NCBI GenBank assembly: GCA_963691655.1 | Contig: OY829326.1 | Coordinates: 113,371,388-113,435,387 of the forward strand | Reading direction: 5' to 3' | DNA length: 64,000 bases | Origin: Toxonevra muliebris | Taxonomy: Eukaryota; Arthropoda; Insecta; Diptera; Pallopteridae | Shown: positions 46,109 to 57,869 of the stretch, piece by piece | Position numbering within the stretch: the first letter of the stretch is position 1 | Layout of the letters: each line of letters begins with the position of its first letter | Made by a program: the position numbers and the translations under genes | Notes under the pieces: model-generated | Told to the model about the DNA's origin: nothing | The model's database searches: none | The model's input: only the letters and a program-made list of their open reading frames with translations

Positions 46109-47350
46109 AAGGGGTTTTCAATAGGGGTATAACAATTTTGTATTCAAATAAAACAGAATAATTGAGATATCTTGGTGAAATTTATTCCAGGTGTAGTACA
46201 CATGTCAAATATAAGTGTGGAATTCGATATCGCTCATATGATCACGGCGAGCATGTTTGCAGCGATCGATGCCTTGGAGCCAATTTTCCACCATTCTTCA
46301 GTACATATCGGCTGGAACGTTGGCAAATTCGTGTTCGATATTGCTCCAGAGCTCCTCCAACTTTGTTGGCTTGCTGGCATAAACCAACGATTTAACGTTA
46401 CCCCCTAAAACTAAATCCAACGGAGTTTAATCGCATGAGCGAGGTGACCATTTGATGGGAACATTTCTAGATATTACACGATTACCGAACTTCCCTTTCA
46501 ATAGATCAATTGTTGGACCAGTTATGTGGCATGTGGCACCATCTTGTTGGAATCACATATCACTGATGTCAGTTCTATCCAATTCTGGCCAAAAATAGTT
46601 TTCTAACATGGAACGATAGCAAACTCTATTGATCGTAACATGGCGATCATTTCTATCGACGAAAAAATACGGTCCAATCACACCTCCGGCATAAAATCCA
46701 CTCCACACGATCATTTTTTGTGTATGCAATGAATTCTCTTGAAGCACATGTGGATTTCTTGCTGTCTAATAACGTATACTTTGCATATTGACAAAGCCAT
46801 TAAGTCAAAAATGAGCTTCATCATTGAAGATGATTTTTCGATGAAAATCACTGGATTTTCTTCAAGCATTTTCAGAGTCCAATCGGAAAAGTTTCGGCGC
46901 TTCAAATGATCACGAGGCTTCATTTCTTGAGTTAATTTGATTTCGTGACGTTCTTTATGCAAAATTCTTCGCAATTAACAATTGGGAGTCACACATAATT
47001 CCTGTGAACGGCACTTACGGCTGCTATATTTTGGGCATTTCGACCGGTGTGTTGTCTCACTGGCATAGGAAAATTCAGTAGTGAATATGTTGACTCGCAT
47101 TTATCCACTATAGCTCGCAGTGCCTGTCTAATAGAACGATTATTACGACCGACCGGAGTAAGCGCTCTTAAAGCAGCGACCGTCAACTCAGGATTTCGGT
47201 AGTAATTTTTAATAATTTCGAAAAGTTGCTCTTTCGTGAACTTCACCATGATAAAAATGTCAACCTTGAGTGACGTTTCAGCATTGCCAGATCAAAAAAT
47301 ATTAGATATTTTAATACGACATTGTAATGCATTGTAATTGAAAAACCTTG
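46109..47350 (-). mobile_element. Tc1/mariner-superfamily element
   Basis: A 1242-bp element with diverged terminal inverted repeats (aaggggttttcaat on the left, caaggtttttcaatt in reverse complement on the right). TA flanks both edges (46107-46108 and 47351-47352). It carries one decayed transposase on the minus strand, of the same family as 3201-4165. Confidence 0.85.
46168..47249 (-). pseudogene. Transposase of the 46-kb element, inactivated
   Basis: From Met at 47249 the frame gives an HTH domain (MVKFTKEQLFEIIKNYYRNP, then RALTPVGRNNRSIRQALRAI) up to a stop near 46990. After a shift comes LTQEMKPRDHLKRRNFSDW near 46900. The first catalytic block is NDEAHF.LNGFVNMQS near 46810, then MIVWSGFYAGGVIGPYFF near 46700. 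The region holding the second Asp follows near 46560, and SRNVPIKWSPRSCD, then a stop, near 46480. The C-terminus runs to about 46168. Several stops and at least three shifts break it. It is less decayed than its relative at 3201-4165. Confidence 0.85.
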
Positions 47351-47467
47351 TACCAGTCCAGTAGACAGCTATGCACATATATTTATTACATTCTAAGTTA
47401 AAACATAAAAATAAATAGTTCCAAAAAGTCGAACATTTTTGAAACACTTGGGTGTCGAAAAAGTATT

Positions 47468-47578
47468 CAGGCCTATCTTAAACAAATTTTCATGTGAACA
47501 TTTTCACTTGTCAGCAATACAATTTATATTGCTGACAAGTAAAATGATTCACGTGAAAATTTATTCACTATAGGTCTG
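47468..47578. repeat. 111-bp near-perfect hairpin
   Basis: The inner arm cattttcacttgtcagcaat (47500) pairs with attgctgacaagtaaaatg after a loop of about 6 nt. Pairing continues outward through attttcatgtgaa and, with mismatches, caggcctat at 47468 with ataggtctg at 47578. Each arm is about 52 nt. The size also fits a microRNA precursor, but a tiny foldback MITE is more likely given its setting. Confidence 0.8.
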
Positions 47579-48850
47579 ATTGATGCTGACAAAAGTACAG
47601 TGAATACAATTTTCATCCTCAACTCAATTCATACTGAATGCCTCAAGATCAATAGTGCCAGTTATAAGTTTAAAGCTCAAAGCTCAAAGCTTTTCATATC
47701 TGAACATTCAAATCTACATATTAGTAGGCATGAATGGTTTTTGCTTGTAAGCAACCACTCTAGACCTTAAGAAATCTACAACTATCAAACTTTAACCAAT
47801 GATCCGGATTTTGAAATTTTTTCCCCCCATAATCTTTATACTTTTTACCACACTGTGCACCATCACTCCGTGTGTGTAACGAATTATATAAATGCCTTTT
47901 TTATGTGTGCATTGCACTTTTTCTTCTTTGACGTGTGCATCTGTTTTGTTTCAATTAAAATTTTAAGCATATCTTTTTTTTTTTTTTTAATACTTCTGTT
48001 TTTCGATTTGTTTACTACTTAATTGATGTTTGCTACTTATTAAGTACTTTTTCCATAGAATTTTTATAGCATATATGAACAAAACGAATACAAACAATCA
48101 ATGTGTTTCATAGTAAATTTGATACGCAATTGTATTTATAAGTAAACGATTACAACAACGACTCTATCTTCTCGTTGCATCTTTTGCATATAGTGTGACT
48201 AAAAAACATCTTTAAATACTTTTCTTCATTTTCATCTATACATATATACAAATGTATCTTTTGAAGTTTTTGTTTTTTTTTTTTGTATGCTCGTAAGTGC
48301 TTGAATGAATATGTTGAGTATCAACAACAACAACAACAACAGCACAACACAACACTTCCATAGCATCACTTGTCCTATTTTCATGTTGATGTTGATGTTG
48401 CCGTTCTGTTGTTTCTGTTTCAGAAGAGCATCCGAGCAAGCTTCTTCATAGTTTGAATCTTAAGAACATCTTCGTTTTGTATAGAAACTTCATTTTCGCT
48501 CGTTGCACATTTCGACACATCTCCAGCAGTTTCCTACGTACTTTACACAGAAACCTAATTTAGTTTATAGTTTTTGTTTTTCGTTACACTGCACATATTC
48601 ATTTTCCGCTTCGAAATTGCCATTTCCTTTTTGCATATATCTACTCTAAGTAAGCGTGATAACAGTGGCGTTTGTTTATTTTTTATTTTCAGTTAACGCC
48701 TTAGGTGAAATTTTTTTTTTCTTTTTTTTTTTTTGTAAAGAAGAGAAGTTAAAAAATGTTTCTCTTTTGAAAGTTTTCTTTTGCAAATTTAATTTCATTT
48801 ATGCTATAACTTTTTCACATTGTTAAGGACTAAGTAAAAATAAATAAAAA
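47579..48850. other. Non-coding DNA
   Basis: No gene is seen. A (CAA)n run lies at 48321-48342 and T tracts at 47976-47990. Confidence 0.5.
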
Positions 48851-50400
48851 TCCTTCAATAAGGACTTTTTGTCTATTGGGTTCGAAGATGGCATTCTACT
48901 TTTTAATGACTGAAAATCTCAGTCTATATGATTCCATTCTTTCTGAAGTTCCCAGTTTTTTTTTTTTTCATTTGATTGAAAAGTGCAATTTTAAGTGTTT
49001 AAATGATGGAGACTTGTAGTGGTAATTTATTTAAAGAATTCAATATTGTTCAAATTGTTTTGGAATGGAAAGAAATAATGCGTTCTTTTTTAAAAAAAAT
49101 TTTAATCTATAGTTTCTCCAGTTTCAGTTTGTAGGTTTTTGGAAACAAAAATGCCATTAGTTTTTGTTAGAATAATTGGGAATAATATTTTTCCGAATCC
49201 AATTTTTAGTAACTTGATTGAAGGAATGCATTCTTTCTTCTTAAAATGATTATTATTATAAAATTATAAGTGATTGAGTTGATTAACTCCATTCATTTGT
49301 CTTAAAATTAAAGGGAATAATAATTTTTTTATTGCCATTTCTAGTGATTTGATCTAAAGAATTTATTCATTCTTTTTAAAAGATTTGGAGTGGTATGTTT
49401 TTAATACCTACCCATTTGTTTTGTTTTAATGCCAAGAATGCATTCTGTAAGGAATTTTATCCAGTTCCTGCCAATTTGATTGAAAAATTTCATTCGATTA
49501 CCGTTCCTAGTGATTTGATTAAAAGAATGCATTCTTTCTTTTTAAATTGATAAGATGGTATTTTTTCAATTCCTTTGTTTTGATTCAAAGAATGCATTCT
49601 CGAAGAAATATTCTCTAACTAGTTAGGCTTGATTTGATTGCCTTATTTTAAAATTTGGAGCTGCTTTTTTTCAATCCCCATTTCTTTTGGTTTAATTCAA
49701 AGAAATTATATTGCAAAAAGTTCCCTCCAGTTTCTTTCGATTTGATTGAAAGTTTGCATTAAAATTATAGAAAATAATCATTTTACGATTGCCATTCTTT
49801 ATGATTTGTTTAACATTCCTTTTAGTTTTATTCCTGGAATGCATTCTCGAGGAAAGTTTCTCCATTTATCCTCGATTTAATTGAAAGATTGTTTTCAGTT
49901 TTGTTAAAATTATAAAAAATGTTTTCGAATGGTGTTTTTTTAATTCCCATTCCTTTTTTTTTTTTTTTCTTAATTCAAAGAAAAATTCCTTAAAACTCCA
50001 TACTCGAGTGATTTGACCGAAAAATTCATTATCTTAGTATTATTTTTCATTAGTTCTCCCATCTTAATATTATTTTTCATTCGCTCTTTTTATAATTCCT
50101 ATTCCCAGTGTTCTAGAAATTATTGCAAAAATATATTTGGTGTTTTTAAGATGATTGAAAATTAAATTCTTTCAATTTATAATCCTTATGTGGTCGTAGT
50201 AGTTACTGAAAATTGTCTTATTTGTAGAAATGTCAGTAAATTGATTAGGACTAACCGCAAATGATTTTCGCAGGAAGTTCTTCGAAAATTATTTCTGCAA
50301 TTTCTTAGCGCAATGATTTTATGAAAGAATGCATTCCTTTAGCTGGAACTAGTTTTTGGCAATTCCATTTTTGTGTGATTCAAATAAAATTTTCCATTTT
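48851..50400. repeat. Decayed satellite-like block (agaatgcattct motif)
   Basis: Variants of gatttgattgaaagaatgca, ttcccattccttttgtttt, and attgccattcctagtgattt alternate throughout. The palindrome aatgcattct occurs at 49225, 49437, 49526, 49591 and 49838, with a one-base variant at 50328. Spacing is irregular (65-490 bp), suggesting an ancient tandem array of a roughly 200-250-bp unit eroded by indels. No coding signal is seen. Confidence 0.65.
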
Positions 50401-50489
50401 TTTTTAGTAATTGTAGAATCATTTTTCTTAGCATTTTTTCAATCATTTACCGTTATTTTCAGTGAAAAGAATTAATATTTCGGATAATA

Positions 50490-51760
50490 TTGTGAGTATG
50501 AATGTATAAACTCGTATTTTTTTCGTAATTTGGACATTTATTGTGAAAAAGTGACTATGAATTTATTCTTTAAAGTATTGTCCATCGTTAGCCACAACCT
50601 TTTCCCATCTTTCTGGTAGCATACGGACTCCGCGTCCAAAGAACTCCTCATCTTTTGAAGCTATCCACGAATCGAGTGAGTTCTTCGAAAGAACGGAAGT
50701 GCCAGGCCATGTGTCATCGAGCGGAACAAGTGGTAATCTGAAGGAGCAATGTCTGGAGAATACGGCGGGTGGGGTAGCACTTCCCATTTCAGCGTTTCCA
50801 AGTATGTTTTTACTTGCCTTGCAACCATGCGGCCGAGCATTGTCGTGCTGAAGAATAACTTCATCGTGTCTATTCTCATATTCTGGCCTCTTATCCTTTA
50901 ATGCTCGGCTCAAACGCATCAATTGTAGTCGGTAGCGGTCGCCAGTGATCGTTTCATTCTGTTTCAACAGCTCTTAATACACGACACCTTTCATATTCCA
51001 CCAAATACACAGCATGAGCTTGGATCCATGAATGTTCGGCTTTGCTGTTGATGTTGATGCATGTCCGGGCGGTCCCCATGATTTTTTACGCTTTGGGTTA
51101 TCGTAACGTATCCACTTTTCACCGCCAGTCACAATACGATGCAGAAAACCCTTTCTTTTCTGTCGTTTAATCAGCAGTTCACATGTGAAAAATCGTAGTT
51201 TGACGTCTCTCGGCTTTAATTCGTACGGCACCCAATTTCCTTGCTTTTGAATCATTCCCAATGCTTTTAATCGTTTAGATATGGTTGATTGATCAACTCC
51301 TAAAGATTCTGCTAGTTCTCGTTGCGTTTGACATGAATCTTCTTCGAGTAATGCCTTCAATTCTTCATCTTCGAACTTTTTCGGGCCGCCTGAACGTTCC
51401 CTGTCTTCAACATCAAAATCAGCACTTTTGAAACGGGCATACCACACCTGACACATTCTAACGTCTATAGCACAGTCAGGATAAGCTTCAGTGAGTAAAC
51501 GATGTGCTTCAGTTGAGTTTTTCTTTAAATGGAAGAAACGAATTAAAACTTCCCGCTAATGTTGTTTTGTTGGCACGAAGTTCGACACTTTCAGCTATAG
51601 TAAAACACTTTTGTAAAATTATGAAAATTATTTGACAGATCAATTCTTATAGTATTTTGGCGCTCTTCGAGATAGAATAGCTGTCAATGTCAAAAAAAAT
51701 GGCGCGTATGATAGATATGAAGTTAGTCACAATTACGAGTTTATACATTCAAACTCCCAA
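50490..51760 (-). mobile_element. mariner element copy B (mauritiana-like)
   Basis: A 1271-bp element with inverted repeats ttgtgagtatgaatgtat on the left and the complement of ttgggagtttgaatgtat on the right. TA sits at 50488-50489 and 51761-51762. It is in the opposite orientation to copies A and C. Confidence 0.95.
50563..51588 (-). pseudogene. mariner transposase, copy B (inactivated)
   Basis: Mos1-like DD34D transposase. The initiation codon is changed to GTG at 51588-51586, and codon 11 is a TAG stop (tagcggg near 51556). The HTH region and WVPYEL follow. The first catalytic Asp is replaced by Gly (IVTGGEKWI near 51120). A stop interrupts VVY near 50973. The second catalytic block VILQHDNARPH near 50845 is intact here, unlike in A and C, but an extra G just after it shifts the frame. 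Two small deletions follow near 50675-50700. The end LPERWEKVVANDGQYF is preserved before the stop at 50563. Confidence 0.93.
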
Positions 51761-53124
51761 TATATTATGACTTAGATGGCAGTCATACTTGCTGGCAAAA
51801 GTTTTTAAATGACAATTGCGAACAACGAATGGTTTTCGTTAAAGTTATACTAAATCGCAATCTGTTAGCAGAATTATTCTATCGTGGACACTTTCATTGG
51901 TTTTTGTTTTTCTTTTTTTTTTAACTAAGATTTCTAGAAATCTTAACGAGATTCGTATTCTGTGTATAAAATTAAATATAGAATTAAATTAAAAAAAATC
52001 TTAAATCTTATAGGCCTATAAACTCTTGCTCCGCCTCTGATTTTGGTATATAAGGGTGTATTATTTGTTTCAACATACATTTAAATCTTTTCTCACTTAA
52101 GCATAGGAAAGCGTCGGCGCGGTAAAGCTATTAATTCTCTTCTTCAACCATCAAAGGGATACTTATTTACGGGTTTTTAAAATAAAAATGTATGTGCGAA
52201 GTATCTAGCTACCTATAGAAAGATATTTGCATGCAAGTATTTGAAAGATAAAAAAAAATTTCAAAAGTAAAATACGCTTACATGAGTTTTAAAAGTAAGT
52301 AATTTTAATGCATGCTTTATTTTCATTTGAATTTTAGCCAAATTACATTTTCTATTTACTACACAAAATTTTGCACTAAAAGCATTGAATAAAACAGATA
52401 CAATTATTCTGCTAAAGGCAGACACATTTTCGAGAAATTACTCAAACAATTGTAAATTGAATATCTTAAATTTAAATTGCTTTAAAATCTAGTCTTAGAA
52501 AGTCCACTCTATTTTTAATTAAAATATTTTTAATAAAGCACAAGAGTGAATAATGGAAAATACCTGCAGGAAAATATGAAATGTGAATGAAATTCATAAA
52601 TCAAAACATATTCCTGAATGATAACAAAATCTAAATTGCACAATTCCACGAAATGTACAAAATATTTCAAACACATATACATACAAACATTCATACATAC
52701 ATACAATTACATATAGAATAGTATAAATTCATGTAATTTTTATGTTTTTTTGAAACAATAACCAAAAAAGTTGCAAAAGTTTTTCCGCTTTTTCATGCTT
52801 CATGAAAAAAAGCAATTTTGTGAATAATCGAATGAATTTGAATAGTTATGGAAGCGAAAAAAGGAAACAAACTAAACTAAACTATTAAATTAAATACTAA
52901 ATCATAGATATTTTTTAGCAAATGAAAAAAAAAAATTCATTGACGGCAGCGGTGAAAACAATTTTAGCGCATAAATCGATGGCACAATATTTTTGTTGTT
53001 GTCTTTTTTTGAAACTGCATTGAAAACACACAGAAATGTGTAGTATTTCTAGTATGTTGCCCACAAAAAATACTCTACTCTAATCGATTTATTAAATACT
53101 AGCTAGGAAATGGCCGGCGTTGCC
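51761..53124. other. AT-rich non-coding DNA
   Basis: No gene or element is recognised. CATA-type repeats lie at 52675-52705. Confidence 0.5.
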
Positions 53125-53365
53125 CAGAGTTATAAAAGAATGCTTTCAATTTAATTGCCATTCATTGTTACTGCAATCCAGAATACCAAATGCAGTTAGA
53201 AGATTGTAGTCACAATTTAATAAAATCTCTTTTGGAGTTAGAGGAATGCAATCGTTTTTTTTTTTTGAAGTCATGGGAATGCAAATCTTTTGTTTTGAAA
53301 ATTAATGACAGCTTTGAAGTCATTTAGATGCAATCGAAATCAGTTGCAGTCAATTGGAATTTGAA
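53125..53365. mobile_element. Half copy of the 61.5-kb hAT MITE
   Basis: From cagagttataaaagaatgc at 53125 the sequence parallels the left arm of the element at 61536: aatttaattgc, aatgcagttagaag, ggaatgcaatc, gaagtcatg, and caaatctt in the same order. The right half and right terminus are missing. Confidence 0.75.
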
Positions 53366-53698
53366 TTCCGGCTTAATATATTTTATTAATATTTCCATAA
53401 ATTCAGATTACATTTTCTTTAACCGATCACAATTTTTCATTCATAAATACTAACAATTAGAAAACATATATAAGACACAAGGAAACATTATTTCACCAAC
53501 TAACTTTATATGAGAGATGATACGTCCAATCGATCAATGCCGCCCACTTTTTGGTCAGATGTTAGTATTAGCAACCTGCATCCCTTCACCAAATTTAGTA
53601 GTTTTTCCATAAATAAATTTCAAAGAGGTTCCATTCCCATTCGACCGATCCCGCCTTTATACATATACCTTGTTCTATGCTCAGGTACCATAGAAATA
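53366..53698. other. AT-rich non-coding DNA
   Basis: Nothing recognisable is seen between the half MITE and mariner copy C. Confidence 0.5.
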
Positions 53699-54980
53699 TT
53701 GGGAGTATGAATGTATAAACTCGTAATTGTGACTAACTTCATATCTATCATACGCGTCATTTTTTTGACATTGATAGCTATTCTATCTCGAAGAGCGCCA
53801 AAAATACTATAAGAATTGATCTGTCAAATAATTTTCATAATTTTACAAAAGTGTTTTACTATAGCTGAAAATGTCGAATTTCGTGCCAACAAAACAACAT
53901 TAGCGGGAAGTTTTAATTCGCTTCTTCCATTTAAAGAAAAACGCAACTGAAGCACATCGTTTACTCACTGAAGCTTATCCTGACTGTGCTATAGACGTTA
54001 GAATGTGTCAGGTGTGGTATGCCCGTTTCAAAAGTGCTGATTTTGATGTTGAAGACAGGGAACGTTCAGGCGACCCGAAAAAGTTCGAAGATGAAGGGTT
54101 GAAGGCATTACTCGAAAAAGATTCATGTCAAACGCAACAAGAACTAGCAGAATCTTTAGGAGTTGATCAATCAACCATATCTAAACGATTAAAAGCATTG
54201 GGAATGATTCAAAAGCAAGGAAATTGGGTGCCGTACGAATTGAAGCCGAGAGACGTCGAACTACGATTTTTCACATGTGAACTGCTGATTGAACGACAGA
54301 AAAGAAAGGGTTTTCTGCATCGTATTGTGACTGGCGGTGAAAAGTGGATACGTTACGATAACCCAAAGCGTAAAAAATCATGGGGACCGCCCGGACATGC
54401 ATCAACATCAACGGCAAAGCCGAACATCCATGGATCCAAGCTCATGCTGTGTATTTGGTGGGATATGAAAGGTGTCGTGTATTATGAGCTGTTGAAACCG
54501 AATGAAACGATCACTGTCGACCGCTACCGACTAAAATTGATGCGTTTGAGCCGAGCATTAAAGGATAAGAGGCCAGAATATGAGAATAGACACGATGAAG
54601 TCGTGGTGAAACGACAATGCTCGGCCGCATGCTGCAAGGCAAGTAAAAACATACTTGGAAACGCTGAAATGGGAAGTGCTACCCCACCCGCCGTATTCTC
54701 CAGACATTGGTCCTTCTGATTACCTCTTGTTCCGATCGATGACACATGGCTTGGCTGAACAGCACTTCCGTTCTTTTGAAGAACTCAAAAAATGAGTCGA
54801 TTCGTGGATAGCCTCAAAAGATGAGGAGTTCTTTCGACGCGTATCCGTATGCTACCAGAAAGATGGGAAAAGGTTGTGGCTAACGATGGACAATGCTTTG
54901 AAGAATAAATTTATAATCACTTTTTCACAATAAAGGTCCAAATTACGAAAAAATACGAGTTTATACATTCATACTCCCAA
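53699..54980 (+). mobile_element. mariner element copy C (mauritiana-like)
   Basis: A 1282-bp element with near-identical inverted repeats (ttgggagtatgaatgtat at both ends) and TA at 53697-53698 and 54981-54982. It is the longest of the three related copies and its termini are the best preserved. Confidence 0.95.
53871..54908 (+). pseudogene. mariner transposase, copy C (inactivated)
   Basis: Mos1-like DD34D transposase. The ATG at 53871 is intact, but codon 11 is the same TAG stop as in copy B. The longest open stretch runs from 54003 to 54719. The first catalytic Asp is Gly (TGGEKWI near 54335), as in B. The second catalytic block carries the same 2-nt-shorter segment (gtcgtggtgaaacgacaat near 54598) and the same downstream out-of-frame reading as copy A. 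A stop replaces a Trp near 54795 (aaatgagtc). The original stop is at 54906-54908. It combines lesions of both other copies. Confidence 0.93.
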
Positions 54981-55666
54981 TATTATCTATATTAACATCT
55001 TGTTCAATTCCGTCTGGACGTTTAGCAGTTTACTTGCTATATACAAACAAACATTCACAAATACGTATATGCATAGTAGATGTTTGTATTGGAACAATTA
55101 TTTAGTGGAAATAATAGAGAAACAATTAATAATATTAATAAAATATTATAACCAATAATATAATTATAATGCCAACGCATGGCGACAATTACTGAATTTA
55201 ATATTGAAAATAGATTTGATTTTATTTATTTTTGTTTTTTTTTTTTTATAAAATTTAAAAAAAAAAAATTGAAACCAAGCAATTCTATTTTAATTTATTT
55301 ATTTGTGTTTTTTTTTATAAAATTTAAAAAAGATATTTTTTAACTAGCTAAATTGGCTTCTAAACCAAAATTTTTAATATAACGTAATTGTGATGGATAA
55401 CACTGTACCAAATAAGTTTAATCCACGATATAGAATAGTGCATACTTTTAGGACAAGGTTTAATTTATTTACTATGTTAAGTTTAGAACGTAAAATTTAA
55501 GCTTTATTAAGCATTAACTTTCAAATGAAAAAAGGTTCCAGAAATTGGTTCCTTTTCAAAAACTTACATAATATTATTTCATTAAACTCTTCAATCGTAA
55601 CTCAGAACTGAACTTATAATAGTTCAATGCTTTAGATAGTGAAATACAACAATGGATGTGATGTAA
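54981..55666. other. AT-rich non-coding DNA with a small duplication
   Basis: No gene is seen. ttttatttatttttgttttt with following tttataaaatttaaaaa at 55217-55265 is repeated in diverged form at 55290-55333. Confidence 0.5.
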
Positions 55667-56134
55667 TAGTGCGGACACACGAGAGTGCATTTCGCTGAAA
55701 TTTTGCATTTCAAATTAAGGTGGACAGATTATAATGGAGAAGAAGAAGAAATTTTGTGTGTGTTCTGTGCAAATAAAAATAAATAAAAATGTTGGATTTG
55801 GCACAACAATAATTTATACAACACTTATGGAAAATTGGAAAAATGACAATGAGTTACTCTCCATTATTTTGTTTTTTTTTTCGCTTAATAAATATTACAA
55901 GAGCAGCTGTTATGAAAACAAAGTCCGAAATGTAAGAGATCTTAAATTTTCCTGTTTTACAACCTTGCGTTTGAGGGTTGCTAGTTAATTTCTTCATTTC
56001 AGACGCATTTCAATGAAATGAGTGTGAAATGCAGAATTTCATTTGACACTTTTTGTATGGAGAAATTCTGCATTTCAGACTCATTTCAACGAAATGTTAA
56101 ATTTGCTTTAAATGCGTGTAGTGTGTCCGCACTA
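55667..56134. mobile_element. TAA-flanked MITE with internal hairpin
   Basis: Terminal inverted repeats tagtgcggacacac are perfect at both ends and TAA flanks both (55664-55666 and 56135-56137), as for PIF/Harbinger-type MITEs. A second inverted pair of about 35 bp lies inside at 56000-56096 (catttcaatgaaatgag with its complement). The motif gcatttcag/ctgaaatg recurs five times. The 84-codon frame at 55734-55988 has no recognisable domain. Confidence 0.82.
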
Positions 56135-56658
56135 TAAGGAAATAAATTTGCCCCAAAATATATAGTAAAAAGTTTTGGTTTCAATATTAATTTGACATCG
56201 TTTTTCTTTGAATAGAACTGTAAATTTGAGACTGAAAAATGAAAATGACCAACCAATCAACTAACCTGATGCTTCAGGAATATCTTTAAAATAGAATATC
56301 CTGAGACTATTGGAATCTCTAATAATTCCCATAGAATATTCTCCAAAGTGGAATTAAATCCAAAATATCATTTTTAGTTTATTTACCTTTAATAGCTAAA
56401 GTGATTTTAAGAAAAATAAATGAAAATTCAGTAAATCAAATTCGTACTCGTAGTGTTTTCTAAGATCAATGTAGTAAATTTTAAAGTCAATTTACAAACA
56501 ATTAGAACCGCACGAGATGGCGCATTGACGTCGTTGATGCCCTATGGCTCAATAGAGATGAAATGAAACGAAGGAAAATAAATTTAAAAAAGTTTTTCTT
56601 TTTGTTAAAACTAAAAATTTAAATTAAATTTAAACATTCCGACAGTAGATATATTGTA
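56135..56658. other. AT-rich non-coding DNA
   Basis: No gene or element is recognised. Confidence 0.5.
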
Positions 56659-57215
56659 TTAGAGTGGATCGATTTTGTAGCCCCCATCATGATAGATGTT
56701 TTTTTTTAGAAGATGGGGATGAATACAAGATGTTTGAAATATTTTTTTTTTTTTAAACATTCTCCCTTTCCCCCGCATTTTAACTTTAATAAAGTTTTCA
56801 CTAACTTTTGCTCTGGAGCCCTCTTTGGAATATTTTTTTGATCAAAATAGGTGCTGAAAATAGTTTCTTCAGTCAAAAACGCTGATACACAAAATTTTAA
56901 CATATTCAACCGGTCCATAGATGGCGCTCCAATACAAGGAAATATTACACTTTTTTAGGATTTTGGCCTCCTTTTGAATATATAATAGATCATAATATTT
57001 GCAACAAACTAGTGGCCCAAAATCTCTGGTGTGCATAATTTCATCACAATCGGTCGGTTCATAGATGGGGCTCCGGTGCAAGATAAAATTCAAATTTTCC
57101 TTAATTATTCTAAACTTTGCTCTGGAGCCCCCTTTTGAATATTTACCTCCCTCTTTTCAAAAAGAACTGTCATGATAGAGTTTACAAAAGTCCCCGGTTT
57201 TTCGATCCAGTCTAT
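56659..57215. mobile_element. Repeat element with three ~155-bp internal units
   Basis: The ends ttagagtggatcga and, in reverse complement, atagactggatcga suggest inverted termini. Inside, tgctctggagccctctttgg (56807), ggcctccttttgaatat (56966) and tgctctggagcccccttttg (57119) mark three diverged direct units. Units 1 and 2 also share ggtccatagatggcgctcc / ggttcatagatggggctcc. Superfamily is unknown. Confidence 0.55.
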
Positions 57216-57869
57216 TGCATATAAGCCGTTGAAAGCAAAAACGGTGAAAATTAAAAAAATCTGATTTTGAATATGTACCTACTTATGAAATTTATTTTTC
57301 CACTGCACACACAGCTTAAGCAAAAAGTTGAACTTAAACTTTCACCACTTTAGCAGGAAACTAAATAAGGTTAAAATTATTGCCTAGTGGTTAAAATTCA
57401 AATTATGAAAAAATGCACTTACATCACTTTTACTCTCAAAGAATCATGTCGCTCATTTACTAAAAGACTGTCATAAGTCAAAAACCAAGATTTTTGAGTT
57501 AATGATGCAGAATTATTAGTTATATCACGCTTCATATTCTGTAAAAATTTCATACCTTGCGCTGTGCGAATTATAAGATTTCTTCTTTTTTCTGCAAAGT
57601 GGGAGTCAATTGAAAACTTTAAACGCGTTTTTTTTTTTGAGTTATGACAATCTTTTAGTAAATAAGCGATATATCGAAATGTCCAACATATTGACAATTT
57701 CATATGGGAAATTTTCTCCTTCTTTGCCATAGAATACGACAAAATCAAAACCAGACATTAGAAAGACTTTTTAGAGTAAATTCCTTTGAACAAGAAACCG
57801 TAATGCTTGGTTTTCACTATGTCAAATTCAATAAAATTTGCCAACATGTTGGTAAATTCATTTAGATAA
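57216..57869. other. Non-coding DNA
   Basis: No gene is accepted. A 109-codon minus-strand frame at 57419-57748 is of ordinary composition but lacks any domain I recognise, and it has no supporting splice or promoter signal. Confidence 0.4.

Noticed and set aside
48851..50400. CRISPR-like array
   Set aside because: Units vary in length and sequence and the setting is a eukaryotic genome; no constant repeat with unique spacers.
57419..57748. 109-codon minus-strand gene
   Set aside because: No recognisable domain, no upstream signals, and it borders degenerate repeats; kept only as an unlikely possibility.
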